Part shown: piece by piece, positions 21,159-32,310 of the stretch
Position numbering within the stretch: position 1 is the first letter of the stretch
Layout of the letters: every line of letters starts with the position of its first letter
Origin: Dugong dugon
Lineage: Eukaryota > Chordata > Mammalia > Sirenia > Dugongidae
Direction: 5' to 3'
Length of the DNA stretch: 64,000 bases
Assembly: GCA_030035585.1 (NCBI GenBank)
Contig: CM057475.1
Span: 3,667,501-3,731,500 of the forward strand
The notes under the pieces: model-generated
Told to the model about the DNA's origin: nothing
What the model saw: only the letters and a program-made list of their open reading frames with translations
The model's database searches: none
Made by a program: the position numbers and the translations under genes

Positions 21159-21221
21159 ACACACAGACACAGACACAGACACACACACACACACACACAC
21201 ACACAGAGACATACACACACA
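21159..21221. repeat. (CA)n microsatellite
   Basis: CACAGA units pass into about 16 CA dinucleotides and then a degenerate CA/TA end. It is likely length-polymorphic. Confidence 0.95.
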
Positions 21222-21354
21222 TCTATGCTGTGATACATTCATATAGAAGTCATTGCATTTTGATATCACTTTAAAATATACTGAGACAATATCTGTGGCC
21301 CATAGGTGTCCTTGGGGAGGTGGTGGAGTATGGGGGGACACGTGACTGGGAATC

Positions 21355-21460
21355 AGGAGTGAGCTTGATCCAGATGTGTGGCATTGGGGGACCACTTCCT
21401 CTCTCTGGGCCTCAGTTTTCTTATTCATAGAATGAATGGCTTGGATTGGATGATCTCAAA
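21355..21460 (+). repeat. MIR relic
   Basis: CACTTCCTCTCTCTGGGCCT is followed by CAGTTTTCTTATTCATAGAA and GGATTGGATGATCTC. This fits the MIR core and downstream order, diverged. Confidence 0.55.
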
Positions 21461-21873
21461 CATCCCTCCACACCATACTCAGACAATCTCTCTCACTATA
21501 AATCCACGGTCTGTAAGCTTTGTATCTTGATGCTTGCAATCGTACTACTACTATTAAGAGTAATAGTATTGACACTCATTCAGTTTGCATTTATGATTTT
21601 GTATTCAGTTATCTGTTTAATTCTCAAAACAAGGCTGTGACATAGACACATTCTTCTCATTTCTAGATGAGAAAGACTAAGGTCTTACATGCTCGAGTCC
21701 CCCGTTCAAGTTAATACGCTGTTATGTGACAGTTGCTAAACCAGGTCTGTCTGAACCTCTTACATTCTCCTGCCAGGACCAGCATGGTGGATTCTGCCTG
21801 AGTGAACTTACAGGACCCAGTACTGTGCAATTCAGTGTCCAACATGGGAGCCACAAGCCACATGTGACTATCG

Positions 21874-22082
21874 AGCAAATGGTTAAGTGCTCAACTACTA
21901 ACGAAAATGTTGATGGTTTGAATCCATCTAGAGAGGTTCCTTGGAAGAAAGGTCTGGTGATCTGTTTCCAAAAATTTCTGCCTTGAAAACCCTATGGAGT
22001 GAAGTTCTACTTGGCAAAACTTGGAATCTCCATTAGTTGGAATCAACTTGATTGTAATTGGTTTTATTTTGTTTTTGTTTTT
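21874..22082 (+). mobile_element. AfroSINE inside a DNA transposon relic
   Basis: The A box AATGGTTAAGTGCTCAACTA and a diverged B box (GTTTGAATCCATC) are followed by GAAGAAAGGTCTGGTGATCT. The tail is GTTGGAATCAACTTG plus a T-rich end. Some host-transposon bases between the two sides appear to be missing. Confidence 0.85.
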
Positions 22083-22177
22083 GTTAAGTACAAAATACAC
22101 ACTGGATTTTATGAAAGTATATTTTATGTAAATTTAAAATATCTCATTAATAATTTTTTATATTGACTACATGTTGA

Positions 22178-23235
22178 TCATAACAAATTATGGATAACAT
22201 TCTGAAAAATGGAAATTTCAGAACCCTTAATTGTGTACATGAGGAACCTGGACATAGATCAAGAGGCAGTTGTTCGAACACAACAAGTTCGAACACTACT
22301 TGGTTTAAAGTCAGGAAAGGCATGTGTCAGGGTTGTATTCTTTCACCATACTTATTCAATCTGTGTGCTGAGCAAATGATATGAGAAGCTGGATTATATG
22401 AAGAAGAATGGGGTATCAGGATTGGAGGAAGACTTATTAACAACCTGTGATGTGCAGATGACACAACCCTGCTTGTTGAAAGTGAAGAGGACTTGAAGCA
22501 CTTACTGATGAAGATTCAAGACTACAGTCTTCAGTATGGATTACACCTCAACATAAAGAGAACAAAAATCCTCACAACTGGACCAATAAGCAACATCATG
22601 ATAAACAGAGAAAAGATTGAAGTTGTCAAGGATTTCCTTTTACTTGGATACACAATCAACACCCATGGAAGCAGCAGCCAAGAAATCAAAAGACATATTG
22701 CATTGGGCTAATCTGCTGCAAAGGACCTCTTTACAGTGTTAAAAAGCAAAGTTGTCACCTTGATGACTAAGGTGTGCCTGACCCAAGCCAAGGTGTTTTC
22801 CATCTCCTCATATGCATTCAAAAGCTGAACAATGAATAAGGAAGACAGAAGAAGAATTGACGCATTTTAATTATGGCGTTGTTGAAGAATATTGAATATA
22901 CCATGGACTGCCAAAAGAATGAACAAATCTGTCTTTGAAGAAATACAGCCAGAATGCTCCTTAGAAGCAAGGATGGCGAGACCACATCTCACATACTTTG
23001 GACATGTTATCAAGAGGGATCAGTCCCAGGAGGAGGACATCATGCTTGCTAAAGTAGCGAGTCAGTGAAAAAGAGGAAGACCCTCAATGAGATGGATTAA
23101 CACGGTGGGTGCAACAATGGGCTCAAGCATAACAACGATTATGAGGATGGTGCAGGACCAGGCAGTGTTTCGTTCTGTTGTACATAGTGTTGCTATGAGC
23201 CAGAACCAACTAGACAGCATCTAACAACAACAGCA
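22178..23235 (+). pseudogene. RTE LINE, 5'-truncated (RT C-terminal half and 3' end)
   Basis: RTE elements encode one protein with an endonuclease and a reverse transcriptase. This copy starts within the RT domain and runs to the 3' tail ACAGCATCTAACAACAACAG. Recognisable words are CHQGC.LSPYLFNLCAEQ-like and GLHLNIKRTKIL. The YADD box region reads stop-C-A-D-D (TGA TGT GCA GAT GAC near 22450), so the RT is dead. The thumb region retains DFLLLGYTINTHGSSSQEIK. The duplication ACATGTTGA (22169-22177) and ACACGTTGA (23236-23244) bounds it within the DNA transposon relic. It is degenerate, with several stops. Confidence 0.88.
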
Positions 23236-23391
23236 ACACGTTGAAATGATATTTTGGATATATTGAGTTAAATATAGTATCAATTCATCTATTTCTTTTC
23301 ACTCGTCTTAATGTGGCTGCTAGAAAATTTGGAGTGACATGCGAGGCTCCCTTTTATGGCTAACATTATATAATTCTACTGGACAACATTG

Positions 23392-23910
23392 GTCAAGAAG
23401 GTGTGTCTAGAATTTGATCTCCTTTTTGTTGTTTGACTTTTCAAGATAAAGGATAAAAAGAAGGAAGAAATTCCCAAAGAAATATTCTACAAAAAACAGA
23501 GGGGCACATTATCCATATAGCTTAGTTTCTTGAGTCTTTGGTCAGTGTTATTTAATAAGTTACATTTTATAGACTTCTGGGGGAAAAAAGGCACAATATT
23601 AAGAACAAGGGGGAGAGAGAGGATGAAAATATTGAATGAATTCCAGCAAAGTAAAAAGAATGAGTATTAAAAAACAAACAAACTCAGAACTATTTTCACA
23701 TTTGCTTTATGAATGCACAGAGCTCCTGGTGAGGGTCCATAGGTTCCTCCCCATCAGCTCTCAGCCACCTATGACTGCAGCTTCTCCCAGTCCAGGGCCA
23801 CAGTCTCCACCTCCCTGGCACACCTTCCCACCTCACTGCCTCCTTAGCAGCCAGTGGCCACTGCTTTTCTTCTCTGTACTACTACAACTTCCAAAGATGC
23901 CAGACACCTT
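23392..23910. other. No recognisable feature
   Basis: Host sequence. A 96-aa open frame at 23636-23926 is Pro/Ser-rich and runs into the LTR. It is not supported as a gene. Confidence 0.4.
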
Positions 23911-24562
23911 TGTCTTAGTTACCTAGTGTTGTCATAAAAAAATACCACAGGATGGTAGCTTTAAAGAACAGAAATTTATTTTATCACCATTCTGGAGGCT
24001 AGAAGTCTGAATTCAGGATGTTGCTGCAGGGGGAGGTCCTTCTTTTACTATTTTAAGTTCCAGTAGCTGCTGGCAATCCTTGGCATTCATGGACTTGTAG
24101 ATGCATCTGCCATGTGTCTGTCTTCACATTGTGTCTTCACCTGTGTGTGTTTCTGGGTCTATCTGCTCTTTTTATAAGACGCCACTCAGAAGTATTAGGT
24201 TTAGGACCAACGCTACTCTGGTAAAGGCTCCTGGGTGGCGCAAACGGTTTGCACTTGACCACTAACCAAAAAGTTGATGATTCAACTTCATCCAACAGCA
24301 CCACAGAAGCAAAGCCTTGTGATCTATTTCTATAAAGATTACAGCCAAGAAAACCCTATGGAGCTGTTCTACTTTATAACACGTGGGGTTTCCATGAGTC
24401 GGAATCTACAGGATGGTAATGGGTTTGGATTGGTTTCTACTCTGGTATCACCTCACAAACATAATAAAAGAAAACTCCTATCTCCAAACAGGGTTATGTT
24501 TACAGGTACAGGGGTTATGGCTTTCAAATATACTTTTAGGGGATACATGTCAAACCATAACA
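23911..24562 (-). mobile_element. Old MaLR (MLT1-like) solo LTR, minus strand, with SINE insertion
   Basis: The plus strand reads TGTCTTAGTTACCTAGTGTT, GAACAGAAATTTATTTTATC, TTCTGGAGGCTAGAAGTC, TTTTTATAAGACGCCACTC and CTATCTCCAAACAGGGTTA, ending CAAACCATAACA. This is the antisense order of MLT1-type LTRs. No internal region is present. It is broken and more diverged than the LTRs at 14360 and 57805, so probably early eutherian. An AfroSINE is embedded at 24224-24436. Confidence 0.65.
24224..24436 (+). mobile_element. AfroSINE (CCTGGGTGGCGCAAACGG head type)
   Basis: The head GCTCCTGGGTGGCGCAAACG is followed by CCACTAACCAAAAAGTTGATG. The body CTATAAAGATTACAGCC and tail GGGTTTCCATGAGTCGGAAT follow. 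It is bounded by perfect 11-bp duplications, CTACTCTGGTA, at 24213-24223 and 24437-24447, inside an LTR. Confidence 0.93.
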
Positions 24563-25044
24563 GTCGCTAAGCAATGAGCACCTGGCCAGCTGTTCAGATG
24601 TGGCCTGGAGTCACTGTCTGTGAAACAATTAGGAGGAGCCCAGGCCTCCTAACTCCGGTGCAGAGTTCTGCAGAAGGTTTGGTCAGAACCGCAGGACTGT
24701 GTCTGGAGAAAGCTATACTTTAGAAGTGAGACAGGGCTGATGTCTCCCCTGGGATCTCTGCCTGTGACTGCATTTGCACACAGGTGTCCTTGGGGCTGCT
24801 GTAGAAAATGAAATAACTTGAATCACAGTAAACAATGCCCACCACGTGGAAACTGCATGTAGAGAGTTCTAGAGAGTAAAAATAAAATCCTAATAGCAAC
24901 AATAATAATACTGAGGTGTTTGTGTGACCTCAGGGAAAGAGAAATGATTCATGGAAAAAGGTTTTCAAATAGATAGAACAATTCTACCCTCATGCTAAAT
25001 AAAAAAGCTTGATTATGGAGAAGTAAGAAGGAGAAGCCACTACA
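24563..25044. other. No recognisable feature
   Basis: Host sequence between an LTR and an RTE derivative. Nothing assignable was seen. Confidence 0.4.
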
Positions 25045-25413
25045 GTCTGTCAGTTTGTTGTACAGTGGTGGCTTGCATTTTGCTATGATGCTGAAAGCTA
25101 TAGCACTGGTATTTCAAATACCAGCAGGGTCACCTGTGATAGATAGGTTTTAGAGGAGCTTCCAGACAAAGACAGACCAAGAAGAAAGGCTTGGCGATCT
25201 ACTTCCAAAAGTTAGCCACATGAAAAATCCTATGTAGCACAACAGAATATTGTCCAGTATAGAGCTGGAAGATAAGCCCCCTCAGAAGGCACTCAAAATA
25301 CACAACAGCCACAATGGTGGGCTTCAGCAAGACCAGGCAATGTTTCTTCTGTTGTACATGGGGTTGCCATGAGTCATAGCCAACTCCACGGCAACTAACA
25401 ACAACAAAAAAGT
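25045..25413 (+). mobile_element. Internally deleted RTE derivative (non-autonomous)
   Basis: The left part (GTCTGTCAGTTTGTTGTACA, CTGAAAGCTATAGCACTGGT, ACCAGCAGGGTCACCTGTGA, then CTTGGCGATCTACTTCC) resembles the RTE 5' region as I recall it. It joins near 25310 directly to the RTE 3' terminus (CAGGCAATGTTTCTTCTGTT, TGTACATGGGGTTGCCATGA, CAACTAACAACAAC), which matches 23155-23230. The whole coding region is absent. AGTAAGAAGGA before and AGTGAAGAACT after may be an imperfect target duplication. Confidence 0.65.
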
Positions 25414-25577
25414 GAAGAACTAATAGTGATTTCTGAACTACCACGCACCAGAAGCAGGGCCCAAGGCCTGATATTCAAGAAGGTGCTCGCTCTAAGGCTT
25501 CTGCAAGTGCAGGGTCAACTCTAAGAGTGGTGGGCCCTCATGGTGCCTGGCTTGCTTGACCCTCCTCCCAGCTAGTC
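25414..25577. other. No recognisable feature
   Basis: Short unassigned host stretch. Confidence 0.3.
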
Positions 25578-25722
25578 TAGGAGATTTGTTAAGGGCCTAC
25601 TTATATTTTCTTATTTAATCCATACAAAGGCCTTGTTGTTCAGAATTATTATCCCATTGTATAGCTAGAAGAAGCTGAGGCTCAGGTTCAAAGTCATGCC
25701 ACTAATGAGCTCACATGCATTC
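25578..25722 (-). repeat. MIR relic, antisense
   Basis: AATTATTATCCCATTGTATA, then GAAGCTGAGGCTCAGGTTCA and AAGTCATGCCACTAATGAGC follow the antisense MIR order. Confidence 0.7.
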
Positions 25723-25749
25723 CCCTGTGCCACATGGCCTCACTTGTTT

Positions 25750-25992
25750 TATTGTTGTTGTTGTTAGGCACCGTTGAGTTGGCTCTGACTCATAGCAACC
25801 TTATGTATAACACAATGAAACTTTGCCTGATTCTGTGCCATCCTCACAATCATCGGTATGTCTGAGCCCATTGTTACAGCCACTGTGTCAATCCGTCTCA
25901 TTGATGGTCCCCCTCTTTTTCACTAACCCTCTACTTTACCAACCATGATGTCTTTCTCCAGAAATTTGTCCCTCCTGATGATACTTTTTAGT
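25750..25992 (-). mobile_element. RTE LINE 3' end, antisense, 5'-truncated
   Basis: It reads from TTGTTGTTGTTGTTAGGCAC (tail complement) through GACTCATAGCAACCTTATGT, CATCCTCACAATCATCGG, GTCTCATTGATGGTCC and CTCCTGATGATAC. This is the reverse complement of the RTE 3' region seen at 22990-23225. The segment is non-coding. Confidence 0.85.
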
Positions 25993-26074
25993 TCCTATGA
26001 TTTCCTTAAAACAATTTCTGATTTTTTTCAAAACTTTAAAACAACTCTGGAGGGTGGATAGATGAATCTGGTCA

Positions 26075-26273
26075 GATTCTTGGCTCTGCCACTTGCTAGC
26101 TGTTTGACTTTAGGCCAATTACTTAACTTCTCTAAGACTCAAGTTTCTTAGTTTGAAACTGGAGATAATAATAGAATATACAAAGATTTGTTATGGGGAT
26201 GAGATGAGGAAATGCACATAAAATGCTAAGCAAAGTGCCTGGCACGTGGTAAATGCTCAGTAAATACAGGCTA
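26075..26273 (+). repeat. MIR SINE
   Basis: The blocks GGCTCTGCCACTTGCTAGCT, AATTACTTAACTTCTCTAAG, TGGAGATAATAATAG and GTGCCTGGCACGTGGTAAAT-like CTCAGTAAATA form a near-complete MIR. Confidence 0.88.
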
Positions 26274-26274
26274 A

Positions 26275-26342
26275 TGTGTGTATACACATGTGTGTGCATG
26301 TGTGTGTATGCATATATACATGTGTATGTGCCTGTGTGTGAA
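26275..26342. repeat. Imperfect (TG)n / TATG repeat
   Basis: Alternating TGTG, CATG and TATACATG words run for about 65 bp. It encodes nothing. The open frame starting at 26278 is a product of the repeat. Confidence 0.8.
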
Positions 26343-26374
26343 CAACCATGACCACCACCAACAACAAAGGGTCA

Positions 26375-26820
26375 CTCATTCAACAGAATTTTTCCAGTGC
26401 CCAACAAGCTTCCAGCACATTGCGGTCCTCCAGGAGTTCGTAATCTGGAGGGAAGACAGAAAATCTATTCACAAGGGAGTTTATGACATGAGCAAAGGCC
26501 TTTGGGGTCAGAAGAGGAAGTCTCTAACAGCCAGGAGGAGTCAAGGAAACTCCAAAGTCAAGGAGTAGGTGACTTTGGAAAGGAGTCTTGAAGGATGAGT
26601 CTGAATTTTCCAGGCAGGAAGGACATCCCAGGTAGTTGCATTACCCGATGCTTTTAGGAAGCCGGAGAGCTTTTCAGGATGCCTGAAGTGGAAGGAGGGG
26701 GAAGGCTACAAGGGAGTTCAGATTGAGACATTATTAAACTCTGGCTAAGAAACATGGTCATCATCAAGCTGCCAAATAAGAATCAAAAAAGGTTTTAAAT
26801 GGAAGTGCTGCATAATAACA
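26375..26820 (-). repeat. L2 LINE relic, antisense
   Basis: It runs from GGTCCTCCAGGAGTTCGTAA through GAAAGGAGTCTTGAAGGATG and CCAGGCAGGAAGGACATCCC. This is the antisense L2 order (loss of spacing in places). The family call is from memory of L2. Confidence 0.55.
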
Positions 26821-27480
26821 TTTGAGCTCTAGAAAGTGTGCTAGTGAGGGAACATGCATCTCTACCATTGGGTTTGCCCAGCCCAGGCATATTGTTCTTC
26901 TGCCCTTCTGATTTAGAGAGCCTCTTCTAACTCATCAATAATCCTGGTAGCAAAGATAAAATTAGACAATGATGAGAGTCTAGGGTGTATCCCAAGACCC
27001 TTTCACTTGTTCCAGGACATAATTATTACCCCTTCTGGGCCTTATTCTTCCACTGATGGGCCGCCGTACCTTGCAGCCAACCTGCTCCCTTCTGCCCACT
27101 TCCTATGTTTCCAAACATGCTGCCAAAATCAATGGAGAAAGTTCCCTGTTTGTGCTGAAATCCATCACAAGTTCTCTTCTGAGCTGCTACCTAGAGGTAT
27201 TGGTCTGCATGGTGCCAGAGAATGGCAGACGAGAAAGAGTCCACACAGCATGAAAAAGGGCTCCCTTGGCCATGAGCTGAGAGAGGTGCTGGTGGCCTTT
27301 GGCATAGAGCACAGTTTAGGAGGAAAGGACAACAAGGAAACCACTGCTTCCTCAGACGGATGCCTCCTTAATTCAGATCCTCTGGATCTCTTAACATCTG
27401 TGTGCCCATGCTGAAGCTGAGAGCTGACTTCCCTCCCTGGGATTGGAGGAGAGGACATGATGACCAGCAAGATCATTATC
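26821..27480. other. No recognisable feature
   Basis: Host sequence. A 135-aa open frame at 27007-27414 shows no domain or codon-bias signal that I can recognise, and no splice context. I do not call it a gene. Confidence 0.4.
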
Positions 27481-27484
27481 CTTG

Positions 27485-27605
27485 TCTCCATTTTTCAGGT
27501 AAAAAAACTAGGGATCAATAAGATTCTGTTCTGTTCACCATTACCCAGCTCATAGATGACAGAAGTAGGATTTACACTCAATTTTTGCTGCCTCAGAAGT
27601 CAGAG
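27485..27605 (-). repeat. MIR-like relic, antisense
   Basis: CCATTTTTCAGGTAAAAAAA, then ACCATTACCCAGCTCATAGA and GAAGTAGGATTTACACTC fit antisense MIR weakly. Confidence 0.5.
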
Positions 27606-27805
27606 CGACATCCAGCACTAACTGCTGCCTCTCATCCATACAACATCCAGCACCAATTCGCCTGTGCTTACTTTGGACCAGTCCTTTATCCTCATTGCTT
27701 TATGTCACTAAGGACCGGAGGAGGCTTGTGTAGCACCTCCCCCACCCCACCCACTGCCTCCCCATCACGTTCCTCTTATGTTGAGACAAATAAGATGAGT
27801 CTCAA

Positions 27806-28686
27806 CTAGATAGTAGATAACAATTATCTTAGGTGAAGAGAAGGACAGCACACACTACAGGGGAAGTCAGCACAACTGGACTAAACCAAAGCTAAGAAGT
27901 TTCCTTAATAAAATCAAACACTTTGAGGGACAGAGTAGCAGGGGTAGTGGTTTGGGGACCATGCTTTCAGGGGATATCTAGGTCAACTGGCATAACAAAG
28001 CTTATTAAGAAAATGTTCTGCATCTTACTTTGGTGAGTGGCATCTGAGGTCTTAAAACTTGCAAGCGGCCATCTAAGATGCATCAATTGGTCCCAACCAC
28101 CTGGAGTAAAGGAGAATGAAGAACACCAAAGACACAGGGAAAGTATTAGCCCAAGAGACAGAAAGGGCCACATAAACCAGAGACTTCATCAGCCTGAGAC
28201 CAGAAGAACTAGATGGTGCCCAGTTACCACCAATGACCGCCCTGACAGGGAACACAACAGAGAGTCCCTGATGGAGCAGGAGAAAGGTGGGGTGCAGAAC
28301 TCAAATTCTAGTAAGAAGACCAGACTTAATGGTCTGACTGAGACTGGAGAAACCCCAGAAAGTGTGGCCCCTGGATTCTCTATCAGCCCAGAACTAAAGC
28401 AATTTCTGAGGTCAACTCTTCAGACAGGGATTGGACTGCACTGTGGGACATAAAATGATACTTGTGAGGCATGTGCCTCTTAGCTCAAGTAGATACAAGA
28501 GACCAAAGGGGCAGCTTCTGTCCATAGGTGAGATGGGAAGGCAGAGAGGGTTAGGAGCTGGTTGAATGGACATGGGGAATTAGGGGTAGAAAGTAGGAGT
28601 GTGCTGTCACAGTATGGGGAGAGTAATTAGAGTCACATAACAATGTATGTATAAATTTTTGTATGGGAAAAAATAAAAAAAAAAAA
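27806..28686 (+). mobile_element. LINE-1 type B, 5'-truncated (3' UTR only)
   Basis: It matches the copy 3 3' UTR throughout: GAGAAGGACAGCACACACTA, AGTAGCAGGGGTAGTGG, CATCAGCCTGAGACCAGAAG, CTCTTCAGACAGGGATTGGA and ATAAATTTTTGTATGGGA, then an A-run. The duplications AAGATGAGTCTCAA (27792-27805) and AAGATAAGTCTCAA (28687-28700) bound it. The open frame at 28037-28453 lies wholly within this UTR and is not a gene. Confidence 0.9.
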
Positions 28687-28700
28687 AAGATAAGTCTCAA

Positions 28701-29395
28701 AACTCTTCCTGGACAAAACAGTCTCTTGGCAGCAGCCAGTCCCAGCCCCGCCATCCAGCCTTTGTCCCTCCCTTCAGCACTAGTCCCTCCCACCCTCTTA
28801 GAGTTAACTTTGCTGTTGGTGACTACAGGGCCCTTCAGAACCTCCTCTTTAAATGCTATTCCCTGGAACCATGGCCCCTAAGGAGGTGGAGGTGCAGACC
28901 TTCTCTTCCTTTACTGCCCCACGCCTGTGTTCCCTAGACCTCAAAAGGAAATAGGGGTCTAGGTGACTTTTAAAGGGAAGCTGAGGAAGTGAAATGTTGG
29001 CCGTATGTAATAAACATGTAAATACTGAATCTACTCCAGCCCTGATTGTGAGAGTATTTCAGCCTCCCATGTCACTGGGAATTTCTCACTGAGCACATTT
29101 CTTCCATGTGGGCCATGCCAGTCTTCTTCCTTCTGTCCTCTCAAACGCGTCCACTCTTCATCTCTGTCTTCATCACCGTTCCATTCCTTTTTATTTCTCA
29201 GACTTGTTTTAGTGATGTCATTGCTTTTCTCTTTCTGAACAATGTTTTGGGAGCCCCATCTTTCACATTAAAATGGAGCACCAAGGTATTTTGCTAAACC
29301 AAAGACCATCTGCTTGTGGTGAAATTGTCCTACTCACTCAGGTTCAGAAGTCACAATAAAGTTGAGATTTTTAAAAATTATTTGTTTTTACTTGG

Positions 29396-29396
<1 letters not shown>
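28701..29396. other. No recognisable feature
   Basis: Host sequence without an assignable repeat or exon. Confidence 0.4.

Positions 29397-29438
<42 letters not shown>
29397..29438. repeat. (CA)n microsatellite, about 20 units
   Basis: An uninterrupted CACACA run. It generates the poly-Cys/Val stretch in the antisense frame 29371-29649, which is not a gene. Confidence 0.97.
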
Positions 29439-29442
<4 letters not shown>

Positions 29443-30714
29443 GTTAGGTATAGGGTGTATCTGGTAAGGTCCAGGGTGAGAATACCATCCGTGGCCCCTC
29501 ACACAACCCACAGGTGCCCTCATCCTTAATCCTGACACAAGGGACATTGCTGACCCAGTCCTGGTGCAGCCAAGTGTGACTGGCAAGGGAAAGTGAGCCT
29601 CTCTCTTCTCTGAAGCTTTGGCTATTACTGTGCCAAGACCTGCAGACATTTTACTTTTCGTTGTTGTTTTAAGATGCTCTCTGGCTCCAATTTTTTTAAA
29701 TGAAGCAGCTGTGAGTGTTGTAATTGTAGTGACATGCCCCTGACAAACTTCCAGATTTCCTCTTAAAAATATTTTTTCAATTAGAACTTGGGTTTATCAT
29801 TTACTCCTCAAATCACTTAGTAAAAAATGCTACATTTGGGTCCCATCATGGATAATGGCCCCCAAAGAAAAGGTTTATTCCAGTAAAAACTGAGTTCAAG
29901 AAAGTCCTTGGTGAACTTAAGACACATAGAGTCAACTGCCTTGGCAAGCTGAGTATCTAAGGTCACTCTGAGGGACCTGGAGGGACGACAAGGCTCTGGC
30001 TTTCCTTTCTCTGTGCCCTGGACCAGGCACCCTGTGTCTTTTTCAACATATGGTCTCACTGCAGACTGAGACCCACCCTTGGAGCAAAGAAGCCACAGGT
30101 CCTATGGGGCAGTAGGGACGGTTACTTTTCCACAGGAAAAGAAGCAAACCAGTGGAGCTCTCCTTTCTATCTTTTCCCATTATTGTCTTCTTTTCCTCTG
30201 TTCTGACCCAGAGAACATGGCCCATTCTATGCACTATTTTTCAGCTCTGATGCCTGTTTCAGTTCATGGAGACATTGATCATGTGTATCTTGCATCCAGA
30301 AATCTGACCATAATAAATGAAGTCACAAAACATGAAAGTCAGAGATGAGGAATCCAGCCCTAGCTTGTCTGGCCATGTGGCAGATGGCAAACCTTGGACC
30401 TCTGAATTTTCTACCTGATGCGTCTTTAGCATCAGCAGCATCACCCTCAGATGTGCACAGCACTCTAAATGTTACCAAGCTTTATCACATCCATTCTTCT
30501 CATTTGATAGTCTCATGACTGCTTAGAAAGTAAAAACAGATGTTACTTTTCCCTAGATTATAGAGGGAGAAAAAATGCTAAGGCAGGGTAAGTACCTTTT
30601 TCAAACAAAGAAAGTGAAAGCAATAGGCTTTCTGATAGCTGGTCTAGGCCATTTCAACTACATCAGGGTTTATCAAAGGGCACATATTTGCCTGTTTGTC
30701 TATTAAATGATGTT
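29439..30714. other. No confidently recognised feature
   Basis: Host sequence. A weak antisense MIR-like stretch may lie near 30475-30600. No exon was recognised. Confidence 0.4.
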
Positions 30715-30920
30715 GTTGTTGGTTGTTGCCACTGTGTCAATTCCAACTCATGGAGACTCTATGTGCACAGAAAAAAACTACTCCATAGAGTTTTCAAGGC
30801 TATGACCTTTTAGAAGCAAATAGTCAATCCTGTCTTTGAAGGTGCCGCTGGATGAGTTTGGGTCACCAACATTTCATCTATCAGTCAAGCACTTAATCAT
30901 TTGTGTTACACAGCAGCTAA
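30715..30920 (-). mobile_element. AfroSINE, minus strand, diverged
   Basis: The tail GTTGTTGCCACTGTGTCAAT is followed by TCCAACTCATGGAGACTC, CATAGAGTTTTCAAGGC and a degenerate head (CAAGCACTTAATCATTTG). It is older than most SINEs in the window. Confidence 0.8.
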
Positions 30921-32085
30921 GGGCTCAAGCTCTGAGGTGCGCATCTCTGGGTGCCACTCAATCCCTGCCACTTCTTGGATAACCCATCCTCCCTGCAACA
31001 TTACAAGGATTCACCAAGAGATGGATGAAAAAGGACATTATTATTTAAGTGCAAATATACATATATAATGGGGAATTTTGTCATCTGAACTTTCATGATA
31101 CTAATGGTGCTTGAAACAGGGCATGTTCATTTCTATAGCTCCTGGTGCCACTGGTGCAAAGAATGCCCTCGTGCCACTCTGACAGCATCCCCTCCAAAGG
31201 TACTGGCATCTGCCTCCATGCTAGTCTGGTTTCCTTCTTTCTTATTTTTCTCAGAAGGGTCACCTCTGGAGACAGGAAGTAGGAGGATGCCACAATCCTT
31301 CAATGACCCTCTCCCAGACACTAGTTACTATGATTCATAGAACACTGTCAGTCCACCGCCATGTTTGATTCTCACAAAACTCCTTTAGGTTAAGGATTAT
31401 TAAGCCTCAGAAGTGCCAAAGGACTTCTCCAGGGTCACCTGGAATGTGAGGTTAGTCTAGGATCTGTGCCACCTTGTTTTGATCAGATCCATATCCTCTT
31501 CATCCCTCCTATCCAAAACCATGTCAAGAGTGACATTGCTCCCCAGTTGATAGTAACATTGGGCTGCGTCATCTTCCCATCAATCTACCCACCTCCTTTA
31601 CTCCTTCCCTTGATGATCTATTTAATTTTTCCTTTAGTCACTAATCTGCTCCTCTTAGGTCTAGTTCTAGTTTCGCCTTAACTTTTTGAAAATATGAAAT
31701 AAAAGAATCGTTGTAAATTGAATATTTATCCAAAACCCAGTGGAGTCACCATCCCTGCCACAGTGGATACTCCCTTCAGGGTGGAAGTTTGGGGTGTCTG
31801 GATGGCTATATGATGGATTTGTAGCTTTCGTGGGCACAATTTCACCGACATTCACAAGTGTGAGTGAAATCCTAGATCCTAGATGCTTCTGAGTGTTCTA
31901 CATCCTGGGTCCTAGCTGTTTCAAAAAGTTCTACAAAAGCCTGGACATTTACAATCGACCCAACATGACCTCCTGGCCTACTTTTTTCTGTAAAGTCCCT
32001 TCAGACTTTCTCTGTGCATAATTCTGGAAGGTAGCTTCACACTAACCTCCAGTGCTGCAAGAGCAGGGTGAAAGGAGAAGTAGGG
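30921..32085. other. No recognisable feature
   Basis: Host sequence. Around 31390-31480 there is a possible antisense MIR-like patch. No exon was recognised. Confidence 0.4.
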
Positions 32086-32089
32086 ATGA

Positions 32090-32310
32090 GAAAGAGTACA
32101 GGCTTCTGACTCAGAGTCTCTTAGGATCCAAATCTCAGCCTTCCCACTCACTCATTATGACACTGGGTGAGTCAATCAGCTTACTTGCCTGTAAAATTGG
32201 AATATTAGTAATATTTTTCTTGCAGAACTGTTGTGAAAATTTTAAAAAATACACATAGAAAAAGCCCAGAACTATGCCGTGCACAAGTTGGTCATTAGTG
32301 TTAATGAAAC
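32090..32310 (+). repeat. MIR SINE relic
   Basis: CAGGCTTCTGACTCAGAGTC, ATCTCAGCCTTCCCACTCAC, TGTAAAATTGGAATATTAGT and GAACTGTTGTGAAAATT follow MIR order. Confidence 0.7.

Larger units (their letters stand above)
21818..23391 (+). mobile_element. Ancient hAT-like DNA transposon, split by a SINE and an RTE
   Basis: Left part 21818-21873: CAGTACTGTGCAATTCAGTG, then GCCACAAGCCACATGTGACT. Middle part 22083-22177: AATACACACTGGATTTTATG, then AATATCTCATTAATAATTTT. Right part 23245-23391: AATGATATTTTGGATATATT through CTGGACAACATTG. These match a common eutherian non-autonomous repeat recalled as GCCACATGTGGCTATTGAGC-type. The CAGT..TGTCCA and TGGACA..ATTG ends suggest inverted termini. An AfroSINE and a 1.06-kb RTE are inserted. 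The exact family name is not certain. Confidence 0.6.

Noticed and set aside
27007-27414. 135-aa open frame, possible single exon
   Set aside because: There is no recognisable motif, and overlapping frames of equal quality exist on both strands.
28037-28453. 138-aa open frame
   Set aside because: It lies entirely inside an L1 type B 3' UTR, and the homologous region of copy 3 (42667-42876) is broken differently.
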